Source: Pantoea rodasii (GTDB lineage Bacteria > Pseudomonadota > Gammaproteobacteria > Enterobacterales > Enterobacteriaceae). Taken from it: a stretch of DNA of 64,000 bases. A program made the translations under genes and the position numbers. Location: positions 52,702 through 116,701 of the forward strand of contig NZ_MLFP01000015.1 of assembly GCF_002095465.1 (NCBI RefSeq). Direction: 5' to 3'. The notes beneath the pieces were generated by a model. The model was given only the letters and a program-made list of their open reading frames with translations, ran no database searches and was not told the DNA's origin. Positions 1-9,519 of this stretch are shown here, one piece after another. Positions within the stretch are counted from its first letter, which is position 1. Each line of letters begins with the position of its first letter.

Positions 1-539
1 TTATCTGCCGCACTGAAGTGCATCGAGGCTTTGGCACCTTGCGCGCTGATACCCAGCGGTTCCAGCGCCGCCATATTCTGCTCGACGGTATGGAGCTGAT
101 TATGATTTTTAGTCGAAACCAGATGGTTATGGCACCAGCGCCACAGGGCGTGATCACGTTTAGCGAAGGCAAAACCTATGCGCACCGGAGCAGCTGAAAA
201 ACGCGTGATAATGGCACTACGCCACTGGTCGGCGAGGTTAATCACCACGTCATAATGACAGGCGCGCACAGCCGAAAGCAGGGCCATCTCGTGACGGAAT
301 TTCTCCCATCCGCCCTCTTTTTTCCAGTTGCGGTCAATGATGTGCAACTGGCGAATGGCGGGGTGTGCTTCCAGCATCGGCCGCGTCTCTTTATACAACA
401 GGACGTCAATGTTGGCCTGCGGATAGCGCTGGCGGAGCGCATTGATGGCGGGCGTGGTCAGCAGCATATCGCCGTGATGGCGCAGCTTGATCAGCATAAT
501 ATTTTTCGGTGCAAATTGGGCTGGAATCGGGCTTGCCAT
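1..539 (-). CDS. waaQ: LPS core heptosyltransferase III, WaaQ (3' end outside window)
   Basis: Family GT9 heptosyltransferase that adds the branch heptose (HepIII) to HepII of the inner core at the cytoplasmic face of the inner membrane. The frame stays open from the ATG at 539 down to base 1, giving about 179 N-terminal residues of a protein usually near 345-360. Near the N-terminus it has the family signature IMLIKLRHHGDMLLTTPAIN, and further on a stretch of the type VVINLADQW that resembles E. coli WaaQ. Neighbouring waaH acts on the same HepIII residue, which supports the call. Truncated only by the window edge. Confidence 0.85.
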   Translation of the reverse strand, partial: MASPIPAQFAPKNIMLIKLRHHGDMLLTTPAINALRQRYPQANIDVLLYKETRPMLEAHPAIRQLHIIDRNWKKEGGWEKFRHEMALLSAVRACHYDVVINLADQWRSAIITRFSAAPVRIGFAFAKRDHALWRWCHNHLVSTKNHNQLHTVEQNMAALEPLGISAQGAKASMHFSAAD

Positions 540-612
540 ACTCAAATGATCTCAAATTTCAGTGAGCTGATTGTAGGGCAAACCCCTAAGGGGCGAAAGC
601 CAGCCGCGGCGC

Positions 613-1602
613 TTATTTGTTACGCCAGCGATAAATCCGGCTTAGCCACAGCAGCAGTTGATACCACTGCCGCGCGCCACGTGCATTGCGCAGCATTCGC
701 TTAGGGGTTTGCGTTGCAAACAGATCCGCAATCATCGCCTGCCGCGCGATCTCTTCCGGTTCACGGCGAATGGAATGACAGACGCTGAGCGCTTCACGCG
801 TGATTTGATAATGGAATGCGGGATAGATTCTAACTTTATCGCGATAGCGTGCATTGATCTCTTCCAGCATCTGAGCGATTTTCAGGTAGTGACGCTGATA
901 CTCCACATTGCGCTGACCGGTGCGCTTGCGATTACTGATGGAAGCATCGTGCAGGTAATAGCGATAAAGCATTTGATCGGTGTAGCGCACGCGTTTGGCG
1001 TTGAACATGAACTCCGTGGTCCACGGAATATCCTGATGATGCAGTCCCGGCTCGAAAGTGAGATTGTTTTGCTCAATCAGTTCACGACGATAAATACCCA
1101 GCCACACCACGTGCATGTATCGATGCGTCTGCAGCGCGGTGTTCAGCCATTCTGGACCGCTTAATATTCCAGTGCTGGTCAAGCGATCCAGGGGAATCAA
1201 CGGTTTGGTTTTCTGGCTGGCTTTGAAAAACCATTCCGCATTGCACTGTGCGGCATCCAGATTGTCACGCTCAGCCATTTCAACCAGCGTTTGGTACATG
1301 GCTGGACTCATGGTGTCGTCCGCATCCGGGAAAGTGACGTATTTTCCCCGTGCTACCGCTAAACCTGCATTGCGTGCACGTGAGACGCCTCCGTTAGCCT
1401 GGTGAATAACCTGTACGTGCGGATGCTGCTGCGCATAAGCCTCAGCGCGTTCGCCTGAACCATCGGTGGAACCATCATCGACAATGATGATTTCAAGGTC
1501 TGTCAGCGATTGCGCTAAAAGAGACTGCATAAACGTCTCGAACATCGCGCCAGCGTTGAACATGGGGGTAATGATGGAGAGTGCGGGATTATCAAGCGAC
1601 AT
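613..1602 (-). CDS. waaH: Family 2 glycosyltransferase, WaaH/YibD-like (HepIII glucuronosyltransferase)
   Basis: 329-residue GT-A fold transferase. The N-terminus has the GT2 nucleotide-sugar site (SIITPMFNAG, then IIIVDDGSTDGS near residue 40 and the metal-binding DADD near 94). The centre carries LHHQDIPWTTEFMFNA, which closely matches E. coli YibD/WaaH. That enzyme transfers glucuronic acid to HepIII of the LPS core and is phosphate-starvation induced in E. coli. In E. coli the gene lies beside tdh, as it nearly does here. It follows waaQ on the same strand with a 73-base gap (waaH upstream). I saw no convincing Pho box in the A+T-rich upstream region. Glucuronate specificity is inferred from similarity. 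Confidence 0.8.
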   Translation of the reverse strand: MSLDNPALSIITPMFNAGAMFETFMQSLLAQSLTDLEIIIVDDGSTDGSGERAEAYAQQHPHVQVIHQANGGVSRARNAGLAVARGKYVTFPDADDTMSPAMYQTLVEMAERDNLDAAQCNAEWFFKASQKTKPLIPLDRLTSTGILSGPEWLNTALQTHRYMHVVWLGIYRRELIEQNNLTFEPGLHHQDIPWTTEFMFNAKRVRYTDQMLYRYYLHDASISNRKRTGQRNVEYQRHYLKIAQMLEEINARYRDKVRIYPAFHYQITREALSVCHSIRREPEEIARQAMIADLFATQTPKRMLRNARGARQWYQLLLWLSRIYRWRNK

Positions 1603-1779
1603 TGTTATTTATGATTTTATGAATTATTTACGATTTTCTAACGTTAATTATTGCTAAGAAATTCAGAACTTTTTGGACATTAATGGTCAAAACTAGTTAG
1701 CTCGCTAGCATTTTTGCGCTTTTAGGAACGGTTCTGGCCGGAATGTTTGGCATCAATCCTTTTTACTCTGGGCATCAGT

Positions 1780-2810
1780 ATGAAAAACATCCTTGTTATC
1801 CGACGCGATAACATTGGCGATATGGTGTGTACTACTCCTCTGCTGGAAGGTTTGAAACGCACGTTTCCTGACGCAAAAATTACTCTGCTGGTTAATAAGA
1901 TCGCTCAGGATGTGGTGAGCCATAATCCTCACGTTGACCGTCTGTATGTTTACAAAAAAGCCAAACATCGCGGTAAGAACGAAACCACGCTCGGTGTTTA
2001 CTGGCAGCGCGTAAAAATCATGTTGGCACTGCGTAAAACGCGCTTTGATGCCACGATTTTGGCCAATCCGGTGCCGTGCAAATACAGTTTACGGTTGGCG
2101 AAAATGGCCGGCGCGCACAATATTATTGGTGCTGCTTTGCCCGATGTTCAGCTCGACCATCCCTTCAGTAAAAACGATTTTCAGGGCAGCCATCAGGTCG
2201 AACACACCTTTCTTACCTCTCAGCATTGACTGATAGCTTGCCTGCAGTGCCGTCCGTGAACCTTTATCTCGCAGATGCAGAGCGTGAAGCGGCTAAAGCA
2301 CGTGTCGCACAAAGCTTCGCCACGCCGGGGCGAGTCTATGGCGTGCACATCAGCAGCCGCAGCCCCAAACGTCGCTGGCCGATAGCCAGTTATGCGGCTT
2401 TCATCAATAAGCTGCTTGAAGATGAGCAGGCGCGTGTTCTGGTGTTTTGGTCACCGCAGGGCACGCTGGATCCGCATGATAAAGGCGATGCGGCCCGTGC
2501 TGATGAATTAATGCAGTTGGTCAATTCATCGCGCGTGGCGCGCTATCCAACAGCATCGGTGAGAGAAGTCATTGCTGGTTTTGATTGCTGCGAGCAAATT
2601 TTGTGTAGCGATGGTGGGCAAATGCATCTTGCCGCCGGGCTGCATAAAAATCAGGTGGTGTTCTTTGGCGATACCAATGCCACGGTGTGGCATCCATGGT
2701 CGGGTGAGTATCAGATTATGCAGACCGATTCCGGTGAATGCAGTGATATCGCACTGGAAACGGTCTGGCAGGCCTGGCAGAAACTTAACGTGCGGACTGC
2801 TGTAGCTTAA
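1780..2810 (+). CDS. Family 9 glycosyltransferase (heptosyltransferase-like), frameshifted
   Basis: Two reading frames together make one GT9 protein of about 343 residues. The first part starts MKNILVIRRDNIGDMVCTTP (nucleotide-sugar domain start) and runs to a premature stop at 2227-2229. The second part carries RSPKRRWPIASYAAFI and the acceptor/donor motif CSDGGQMHLAAGL. Reading one extra T in the run at 2209-2211 restores a continuous frame (HTF-SYLSALTDS), so a one-base deletion is the simplest explanation. The start at 1780 is preferred to an upstream one because it begins at the conserved family N-terminus. The last 26 bases overlap the convergent deacetylase gene. Which sugar and linkage it adds cannot be told; it lies within the LPS core locus. 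Confidence 0.75.
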
Positions 2811-3756
2811 AACTGTCGTGATATTCCGAAAGGGTCTGACCAACGAAACGGGGCGCTAACCAACTGAAGAGCGCCTCTAAATCCGCATAAAGCTGTTCGA
2901 TATCGCGTTCGTTTTTAAAGGTTGGGCTGCCGTCTGGCATGAACTCAGAACTGTGCAGCATAAACTCAGTGTAATTGTTCCCTTCTGCCAGCGACATCTC
3001 CACCACGCGCTGCATGTCCGCAAGGTTACCGCCAGACGGACGCAACCAATGTACTGCAGGGCTTTTTTGCTTGCCGCGCAGTCGATACATGCTCTGTTTG
3101 AAGGTATTCATCAACGGCGAGTATTTGTATTGAATACTCATAGGGATTTCGAGCAGTGAAGAGTCGCCGCTGCGTGAGATATCCTGCGGATCGATGAAGT
3201 AAGGTTTGAACGGGAAATCAGTATAGTTGGTTCCGCCTTTTCCCTGCGGTGCACCGCGCGTGTAGGACCAATTCACGCGTGGAGTAACGGAACAATCCAC
3301 CTGATATCCCAATTCGGTGAGAACGGCGGCGTAGCGTTCATCAAATGCCCAACGACCTGCACGATGGCTGAGCATTTTGGTCTGGAACTTTTCTTCCAGC
3401 AGATCAGTCATATAAACGACTTTATCGCGCAGCACGGTATCTGGATATTCAACCAGGAAAGGCTGCCAACGCCAGTCGTCATCGGTGAGCGGGGCTTCAG
3501 GCGGACTGTTCCATGCATGAAGATGCATGCCAATCTCACCTTGTTTGCGTGCGATGACATCTTTACCGAATTCCACAAAAGCAGGATCCATCGCCATTTC
3601 ATAGTTGGTCAGCCAGGTGGGTTTAAAACCATAACGCTCGCACAGGTTCTGAAAACGTGGCAGATAGCCGGTGTTTTCGGTGGTGATTGAACGATGATTG
3701 CGCCAAAGGTTGTCGCCTTCAGTGTCAATGGTGATAAGGAACGCGTGCCGGGTCAT
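2785..3756 (-). CDS. Polysaccharide deacetylase family protein, WalW-like
   Basis: 323 residues from the chosen ATG at 3756 (MTRHAFLITIDTEGDN); an upstream ATG at 3786 would add ten residues without family support. The N-terminal ITIDTEGDNLW and the later EIGMHLHAWNSPP and LSHRAGRWAFDE segments are the metal-binding and catalytic motifs of the NodB-type carbohydrate esterase fold. Proteins like this are found in enterobacterial LPS core loci (called WalW in Proteus), and its position between two glycosyltransferases fits modification of a core sugar. There is no signal peptide, so it is probably cytoplasmic. The substrate is unknown. It converges on and overlaps the preceding GT9 gene. Confidence 0.65.
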   Translation of the reverse strand: MTRHAFLITIDTEGDNLWRNHRSITTENTGYLPRFQNLCERYGFKPTWLTNYEMAMDPAFVEFGKDVIARKQGEIGMHLHAWNSPPEAPLTDDDWRWQPFLVEYPDTVLRDKVVYMTDLLEEKFQTKMLSHRAGRWAFDERYAAVLTELGYQVDCSVTPRVNWSYTRGAPQGKGGTNYTDFPFKPYFIDPQDISRSGDSSLLEIPMSIQYKYSPLMNTFKQSMYRLRGKQKSPAVHWLRPSGGNLADMQRVVEMSLAEGNNYTEFMLHSSEFMPDGSPTFKNERDIEQLYADLEALFSWLAPRFVGQTLSEYHDSFKLQQSAR

Positions 3757-3924
3757 GTTCGCCGCCTGAAGCCAATAAAATCGCAATGTTACGCTGAGCC
3801 ATTCAGCGACGCAAAACTATTTGCCCGGGCATGAAACAGGCGAAAAACATGACGGATCTGCGCTAATATCCAGGCCAGCACTGCAGTCACTCACACGTTA
3901 TTTCATTCAGACAGGTAGGGTATT

Positions 3925-5025
3925 TTGTCAAAACGCATACTTATGGTGATAGATGGTTTGCCGGGCGGCGGCGCTGAAAAAGTGGTCCTGACGTTGGTCA
4001 CCGGTATGCTCGCCCAGGGGCACCACGTGTCGCTGTTTTCCCTGCGAAAAGTGTGTGAGTACCCCTTGCCGCAGGGGGTGGATTATCAGGTCATCGAAGA
4101 CACCAATCGTCGCCCCTGGCGCAAAATTACTGAGCTGAGTCGGCGAGCCCGTTTGCTGGACGTTGCGGTACAGCAGGCGGAGAAAACGGCGGGTGAATTC
4201 GATCTTGTTGTGTCTCACCTGCACAAAACTGACCGTATTGTGCGTCGAAGCCGTGCGCTGGCTGCGAAGAAAACCTGGTTTTGCCTGCATGGCGTTTTTT
4301 CAGCCTCCTATCTTGGGCATCGCACCGGATTATCACGCTGGTTAAAGGCGCGTAAAATCCAGCAGGTTTATCAGGGGCGTAACGTGGTCGGCGTTTCACC
4401 CGCTGTGCTGGATGATTTGAAAGTGGCCTTTGCTGTGAAGCCCGCACGCGAAGCGGTGATTGGCAATCCGTTCGATATTGCGTTGATTCGGCAGTTGGCA
4501 GCCGAACCCGCCGAAGTGCCGGAATCTGGCTTTTTGGTGCACGTGGGGCGCTTCCACGAAACTAAACGGCATGATCGCCTGTTAAAGGCTTACGCATTAA
4601 GCAATATTCAGCAGCCGCTGGTGTTATTGGGCCAGGGTTCGGCACAGCGGAAAGCCGCATTAGAAGCCCAGGCACAAGCGTTAGGTATCGCCGAACGGGT
4701 GATTTTTCAGGGCTTTACGCTTAACCCCTATGCGTGGATAAGCCGGGCAACGATGCTGATCGTTAGTTCGGATAGCGAAGGTTTTGGTAATGTGCTGATT
4801 GAAGCGGTGTTGTGTGGCACGCCTGTTGTCAGTACGCGTTGTCCGGGAGGCCCGGAGTGGCTGTTGCAAGGTGATTTAGCGCGCGGCCTGGCGGATCTCA
4901 ATCCTGAATCGCTGGCAAAGACAATGTGTGACATCTATCAGCACCCGCCGCTGTTAGCCGCGGATGCCTTTGCCGAGTTTGATACGGCGGCAATCTGTCA
5001 GCAGTATCTGGCACTGATTAAGTGA
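3925..5025 (+). CDS. Family 4 glycosyltransferase of LPS core locus
   Basis: 366-residue GT-B transferase. It starts at a TTG codon chosen because a good ribosome site (AGGTAGGG) lies just upstream. The N-terminal acceptor domain begins ILMVIDGLPGGGAEKVV. The C-terminal donor domain has VHVGRFHETKRHDRLLKAY and the retaining-enzyme E-x7-E element in SSDSEGFGNVLIEAV. These identify GT4 but not the sugar. Neighbours make core oligosaccharide synthesis the likely role, comparable to WabH/WabG-type enzymes of Klebsiella and Serratia. Intact, convergent with tdh. Confidence 0.75.
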   Translation: MSKRILMVIDGLPGGGAEKVVLTLVTGMLAQGHHVSLFSLRKVCEYPLPQGVDYQVIEDTNRRPWRKITELSRRARLLDVAVQQAEKTAGEFDLVVSHLHKTDRIVRRSRALAAKKTWFCLHGVFSASYLGHRTGLSRWLKARKIQQVYQGRNVVGVSPAVLDDLKVAFAVKPAREAVIGNPFDIALIRQLAAEPAEVPESGFLVHVGRFHETKRHDRLLKAYALSNIQQPLVLLGQGSAQRKAALEAQAQALGIAERVIFQGFTLNPYAWISRATMLIVSSDSEGFGNVLIEAVLCGTPVVSTRCPGGPEWLLQGDLARGLADLNPESLAKTMCDIYQHPPLLAADAFAEFDTAAICQQYLALIK

Positions 5026-5031
5026 GTTCAT

Positions 5032-5051
5032 GGGAGGCCCAAAAGCCTCCC
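5032..5051. terminator. Hairpin between convergent GT4 gene and tdh
   Basis: Perfect 7-bp inverted repeat GGGAGGC / GCCTCCC with a CCAAAA loop, placed between two converging genes. There is no strong T run on either side, so termination efficiency is uncertain. Confidence 0.45.
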
Positions 5052-5059
5052 TGAAATCT

Positions 5060-6088
5060 TTAATCCCAGCTCAGCACCACTTTACCGGAACGCCCGGAGC
5101 GCATTTCGTCAAATCCCTGCTGGAACTCATCGATGTGATAGCGATGTGTGATGATGGGCGTCAAGTCGAGCCCGGATTGAATCAACGCTGCCATTTTGTA
5201 CCAGGTTTCAAACATCTCACGGCCATAGATGCCTTTGATGAACAGTCCTTTGAAGATCACCAGATTCCAGTCAATCGCCATCTCGCCCGGCGGAATGCCC
5301 AGTAACGCGATACGCCCACCATGGTTCATCACTTCCAGTAGGGTGCGAAATGCGGGAGGCGCGCCCGACATTTCCAGCCCGACATCGAAACCTTCCGTCA
5401 TGCCCAGTTCTGTCATCACATCGCGAAGATTTTCCTGCGCCACATTCACTGCGCGCGTCACTCCCATCTGACGCGCCAGGCCAAGGCGGTATTCATTGAT
5501 ATCGGTGATGACCACATTGCGTGCGCCCACATGTTTGCACACCGCTGCAGCCATAATACCAATCGGACCAGCGCCGGAAATCAGCACATCCTCGCCGACC
5601 AGATCAAACGACAGCGCGGTATGCACGGCGTTGCCGAAGGGATCGAAAATCGCTGCCAGTTCATCAGAGATATTGTCGGGGATTTTGAAGGCATTAAACG
5701 CTGGGATCACAAGGTACTCGGCAAAACAGCCCTGACGATTAACGCCTACACCGACGGTATTACGGCACAGGTGAGTGCGCCCGGCGCGACAATTTCGGCA
5801 GTGACCACAGGTAATGTGACCTTCGCCAGAAACGCGGTCGCCAATGGCAAAACCTTTTACTTCCTCGCCCATACCGACAACTTCGCCGACATATTCGTGG
5901 CCGGTAATCATCGGGACAGGAATAGTTTTACGCGACCAGTCATCCCAGTTGTAAATGTGAACGTCGGTACCGCAAATCGCCGTTTTGCGAATTTTGATGA
6001 GCAGGTCGTTATGTCCAGGTTCGGGAATCGGCGCATCCTTCACCATCCAGATGCCTTCTTCGGCTTTTAACTTGGCCAGCGCTTTCAT
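5060..6088 (-). CDS. tdh: L-threonine 3-dehydrogenase
   Basis: Zinc- and NAD-dependent medium-chain dehydrogenase that oxidises L-threonine to 2-amino-3-ketobutyrate, the first step of threonine catabolism to glycine. At 342 residues it matches the E. coli enzyme (341). Visible features: catalytic zinc ligands C39 and the GHEYVGEVV motif (H64, E65), four structural-zinc cysteines at about 94, 97, 100 and 108, and the nucleotide-binding [12 protein letters not shown]. The start codon overlaps the kbl stop codon (ATGA), so kbl-tdh form one translationally coupled operon as in E. coli, where it is leucine/Lrp-responsive. Confidence 0.97.
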   Translation of the reverse strand: MKALAKLKAEEGIWMVKDAPIPEPGHNDLLIKIRKTAICGTDVHIYNWDDWSRKTIPVPMITGHEYVGEVVGMGEEVKGFAIGDRVSGEGHITCGHCRNCRAGRTHLCRNTVGVGVNRQGCFAEYLVIPAFNAFKIPDNISDELAAIFDPFGNAVHTALSFDLVGEDVLISGAGPIGIMAAAVCKHVGARNVVITDINEYRLGLARQMGVTRAVNVAQENLRDVMTELGMTEGFDVGLEMSGAPPAFRTLLEVMNHGGRIALLGIPPGEMAIDWNLVIFKGLFIKGIYGREMFETWYKMAALIQSGLDLTPIITHRYHIDEFQQGFDEMRSGRSGKVVLSWD

Positions 6089-7292
6089 TCTGCGGCTCCT
6101 GTAATCACGCCCAACTGCTGACCAATACGGATAAAGGCGGCAACGGCGTGTTCAAGTTGTGCCTGCGTATGGCCGGCAGATATCTGGGTGCGAATGCGGG
6201 CCTGGCCCTGCGGAACCACCGGATAAAAGAAGCCCGTGACGTAGATACCCTCTTTTTGCAGCAGGCTGGCAAACTGCTGTGCCACTTTGGCGTCACCCAG
6301 CATCACTGGAATGATGGCGTGGTCGGCACCTGCCAGCGTAAAGCCAGCAGCCGTCATTTTTTCGCGGAAGAAGCGGGCGTTATCCCACAGACGCTGGCGT
6401 AATCCATCGCCTTCACTGAGCAGGTCCAGTACTCGCAGCGAGGCAGCAACGATGGCCGGTGCCAGTGAGTTGGAAAACAGGTAAGGGCGTGAACGCTGAC
6501 GCAGCCATTCAACCACCTCTTTTTCGCGGCCACATAACCTCCCGAAGCGCCACCCAGCGCTTTGCCTAATGTGCCGGTCAGGATATCAACGCGATCCATC
6601 ACACCGCAGTATTCGTGGGTGCCACGTCCAGCTGCACCGACAAAACCGACCGCATGGGAATCATCGACCATCACCAGCGCGTCATATTCGTCGGCTAAAT
6701 CGCAAATGCCTTGTAGGTTAGCAATCACGCCATCCATCGAAAACACGCCGTCGGTGGCGATCAAAATGTGGCGTGCACCTTTATCGCGCGCTTCCTGTAG
6801 CCGAGCGCGTAACTCAGACATATCGTTGTTGGCATAGCGATAGCGCTGCGCTTTACACAGGCGTACGCCATCAATAATCGAGGCATGATTGAGTGCATCA
6901 GAGATGATGGCATCTTCCGCACTGAGCAGAGTTTCAAACAGACCGCCGTTGGCATCAAAACAGGAAGAAAACAGGATGGTATCTTCCATGCCCAGGAATT
7001 CAGCCAGCTTGCGCTCTAATTGTTGGTGGATATCCTGAGTGCCACAGATAAAGCGCACTGATGCCATACCGAAGCCGTGTGAATCCATGCCTTCTTTGGC
7101 GGCCTGAATGAGCGCAGGATGATTCGCCAGACCGAGATAATTGTTGGCACAGAAGTTAATCACCGGCGGGCTATTGGCGACATTGATCTCAGCCTGCTGC
7201 GCCGACGTGATGGTACGTTCTTGTTTGAACAATCCCTCGTTAAGCGTTGTCTCAAGCTGTTGACGGATTTGCGAATAAAACTGACTGGACAT
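6085..7292 (-). CDS. kbl: Glycine C-acetyltransferase (2-amino-3-ketobutyrate CoA ligase), frameshifted
   Basis: PLP enzyme that cleaves the Tdh product with CoA to glycine and acetyl-CoA. The ATG at 7292 follows a strong GAGGAG ribosome site. The N-terminal part is intact through the PLP-lysine motif [14 protein letters not shown]. It then leaves frame at the codons after AAKK, and the true C-terminus ([20 protein letters not shown] onward) continues in another frame. Adding one A to the coding-strand A5 run (T5 at 6520-6524 on the plus strand) restores a protein of about 400 residues, like E. coli Kbl (398). Most likely a sequencing deletion. First gene of kbl-tdh. Confidence 0.93.
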
Positions 7293-7523
7293 GATTCTGC
7301 TCCTCAGATAGCAAAATTTTGGCACATATTACTAATTGAAAAGCATCGTGCCGACATTTCCGCCAGAGAAATCTCTGTTTTGCAGCATAGTTCACGTGAT
7401 GGATGCAATTTGTGCAGTGGTTACGGAGTCATCTGGCTGCCTGTCTCGGGCTGAAATGTTATGATGTTAGGCATTCGTGCGTGAAACCTCCTGTTTCACC
7501 CCAACTGTTTAAAGGCAAAGCAT

Positions 7524-8456
7524 ATGATTATCGTAACCGGTGGCGCTGGCATGATTGGCAGCAACATTGTTAAAGCGCTGAACGATCGCGGTCTTACCGA
7601 TATTTTGGTGGTGGATAATCTGAAAGATGGCACCAAATTCGTGAACCTTGCTGATCTGAATATCGCGGATTACATGGATAAAGAAGAGTTTCTCTCTTAC
7701 ATCATGTCTGGCGAAGATCTGGGTCCAATCGAAGCGGTGTTCCACGAAGGCGCCTGCTCAGCGACTACCGAGTGGGACGGCAAGTACATGATGGATAACA
7801 ACTATCAGTACTCCAAAGATTTGCTGCACTTCTGTCTGGAACGTGAAATTCCGTTCCTGTATGCCTCTTCTGCTGCAACTTATGGTGGCCGTAACGAGAA
7901 CTTCATTGAAGAGCGCCAGTACGAGCAGCCACTGAACGTTTATGGCTACTCGAAAATGCTGTTCGACCACTATGTGCGTCAGATTCTGCCAGAAGCCGAT
8001 TCTCCAGTGTGTGGCTTCCGCTACTTCAACGTCTATGGCCCTCGCGAAGGACATAAAGGCGGTATGGCAAGCGTGGCATCCCACCTGAACACGCAGATCA
8101 GCAACGGTGAAAATCCAAAGCTGTTTGAAGGCAGTGATGACTTCCGCCGTGATTTCATCCACGTTGACGATGTAGTTGCAGTGAACCTGTGGTGCTGGGA
8201 AAACGGTGTATCTGGCATCTTTAACTGCGGAACCGGCCGTGCTGAATCTTTCCAGGAAGTGGCCGATGCGGTACTGAACTTCCATCAGAAAGGTCAGATC
8301 GAATACATCCCGTTCCCGGAAAAACTAAAAGGCCGCTATCAGGCGTTCACTCAGGCTGATCTGACCAATCTGCGCGCAGCCGGTTATGACAAGCCGTTTA
8401 AAACCGTTGCTCAGGGCGTGGGTGAATACATGAACTGGCTCAATCGTAACGCATAA
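7524..8456 (+). CDS. hldD: ADP-L-glycero-D-manno-heptose 6-epimerase
   Basis: Short-chain dehydrogenase-like epimerase converting ADP-D-glycero- to ADP-L-glycero-D-manno-heptose, the donor for WaaC/WaaF. 310 residues, the same as E. coli HldD. The NADP-binding [10 protein letters not shown] is at the N-terminus, and the catalytic Tyr-x3-Lys is in [11 protein letters not shown] near residue 140. It heads hldD-waaF-waaC and a waaZ-like gene, with gaps of 17, 2 and 0 bases, so these are co-transcribed. Divergent from kbl across 231 bases that hold both promoters. Confidence 0.98.
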   Translation: MIIVTGGAGMIGSNIVKALNDRGLTDILVVDNLKDGTKFVNLADLNIADYMDKEEFLSYIMSGEDLGPIEAVFHEGACSATTEWDGKYMMDNNYQYSKDLLHFCLEREIPFLYASSAATYGGRNENFIEERQYEQPLNVYGYSKMLFDHYVRQILPEADSPVCGFRYFNVYGPREGHKGGMASVASHLNTQISNGENPKLFEGSDDFRRDFIHVDDVVAVNLWCWENGVSGIFNCGTGRAESFQEVADAVLNFHQKGQIEYIPFPEKLKGRYQAFTQADLTNLRAAGYDKPFKTVAQGVGEYMNWLNRNA

Positions 8457-8473
8457 GGATACCGGCACCAGCA

Positions 8474-9517
8474 ATGAAAATTCTGGTCATTGGCCCTTCC
8501 TGGGTCGGCGATATGATGATGTCGCAAAGTCTCTATCGCACGCTCAAGGCTGAGCATCCGGAAGCGGTGATTGATGTGATGGCGCCGGCCTGGTGCCGAC
8601 CTTTACTATCACGCATGCCGGAAGTGAACCAGGCGCTGGCGATGCCGTTGGGCCATGGCGCTCTGGCGTTGGGTGAACGGCGTCGTTTGGGGAAAACCCT
8701 CAAGGACAGCGGTTATGATCGTGCCTATGTGCTGCCTAACTCGTTCAAGTCGGCGTTGGTTCCGTTCTTTGCTGGCATAAAACGCCGCGTCGGTTGGCGT
8801 GGCGAGATGCGCTATGGCGTGCTGAACGATGTGCGTGTGCTGGACAAAGCCGCTTTTCCGCTGATGGTGGAGCGTTATGTTGCGCTGGGCTATGACCAAC
8901 CCATCGCTTCTGCTCAACAGTTGCCGCAGCCATTATTGTGGCCGCAGTTGCGGGTAGATGAAGATGAGAAACGCATGACGGCGGGGCAGTTTGCGCTGTC
9001 TGCCGATCGCCCGGTTATTGGATTCTGCCCCGGTGCAGAATTTGGCCCAGCAAAGCGCTGGCCGCACTACCATTATGCGGCGCTTGCCGAACAACTGATT
9101 GGCAAAGGCTACCAGGTGGTGCTGTTCGGTTCGGCTAAAGATCGCGAAACCGGTGACACTATTGTCCAAACGTTATCGGAATCAGCACGAGCGCACTGCA
9201 AAAATCTGGCGGGCGATACGCAACTAGAGCAGGCAGTTATCTTGATCGCACATTGCGCGGCCGTCGTCAGTAATGATTCCGGGTTGATGCATATTGCCGC
9301 CGCCCTGAACCGTCCGTTAGTCGCCTTGTATGGCCCAAGCAGCCCGGATTTTACGCCGCCGCTGTCTCATCAAGCGCGTGTTATTCGCTTGATCACGGGC
9401 TATCACAAAGTACGTAAAGGTGATGCCGAAGAGGGTTATCATCAAAGTTTGATTGATATTCAGCCTGCTCGTGTTCATCAGGAACTGAGTGCGCTGCTGC
9501 ATTCAGTGCAGGAGTAA
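8474..9517 (+). CDS. waaF: ADP-heptose:LPS heptosyltransferase II
   Basis: GT9 enzyme that adds the second heptose of the inner core. 347 residues, the normal length. It begins MKILVIGPSWVGDMMMSQSL, the family acceptor-domain start. The donor-domain signature VSNDSGLMHIAAALNRPLVALYG is intact near residues 260-280. Second gene of the hldD operon. Confidence 0.97.
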   Translation: MKILVIGPSWVGDMMMSQSLYRTLKAEHPEAVIDVMAPAWCRPLLSRMPEVNQALAMPLGHGALALGERRRLGKTLKDSGYDRAYVLPNSFKSALVPFFAGIKRRVGWRGEMRYGVLNDVRVLDKAAFPLMVERYVALGYDQPIASAQQLPQPLLWPQLRVDEDEKRMTAGQFALSADRPVIGFCPGAEFGPAKRWPHYHYAALAEQLIGKGYQVVLFGSAKDRETGDTIVQTLSESARAHCKNLAGDTQLEQAVILIAHCAAVVSNDSGLMHIAAALNRPLVALYGPSSPDFTPPLSHQARVIRLITGYHKVRKGDAEEGYHQSLIDIQPARVHQELSALLHSVQE

Positions 9518-9519
9518 CC

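Noticed and set aside
255..704. 149-codon open frame on the plus strand
   Set aside because: Opposite strand of the edge-truncated waaQ and the 3' end of waaH, both of which match known families.
5531..6070. 179-codon open frame on the plus strand
   Set aside because: Antisense shadow of tdh.
6520..6524. Programmed -1 frameshifting at A-runs as a regulatory mechanism (kbl, metB, argG, pfkA)
   Set aside because: None of these genes is known to use recoding, no downstream stimulatory structures are evident, several breaks are outside slippery runs, and the number of cases is too high.
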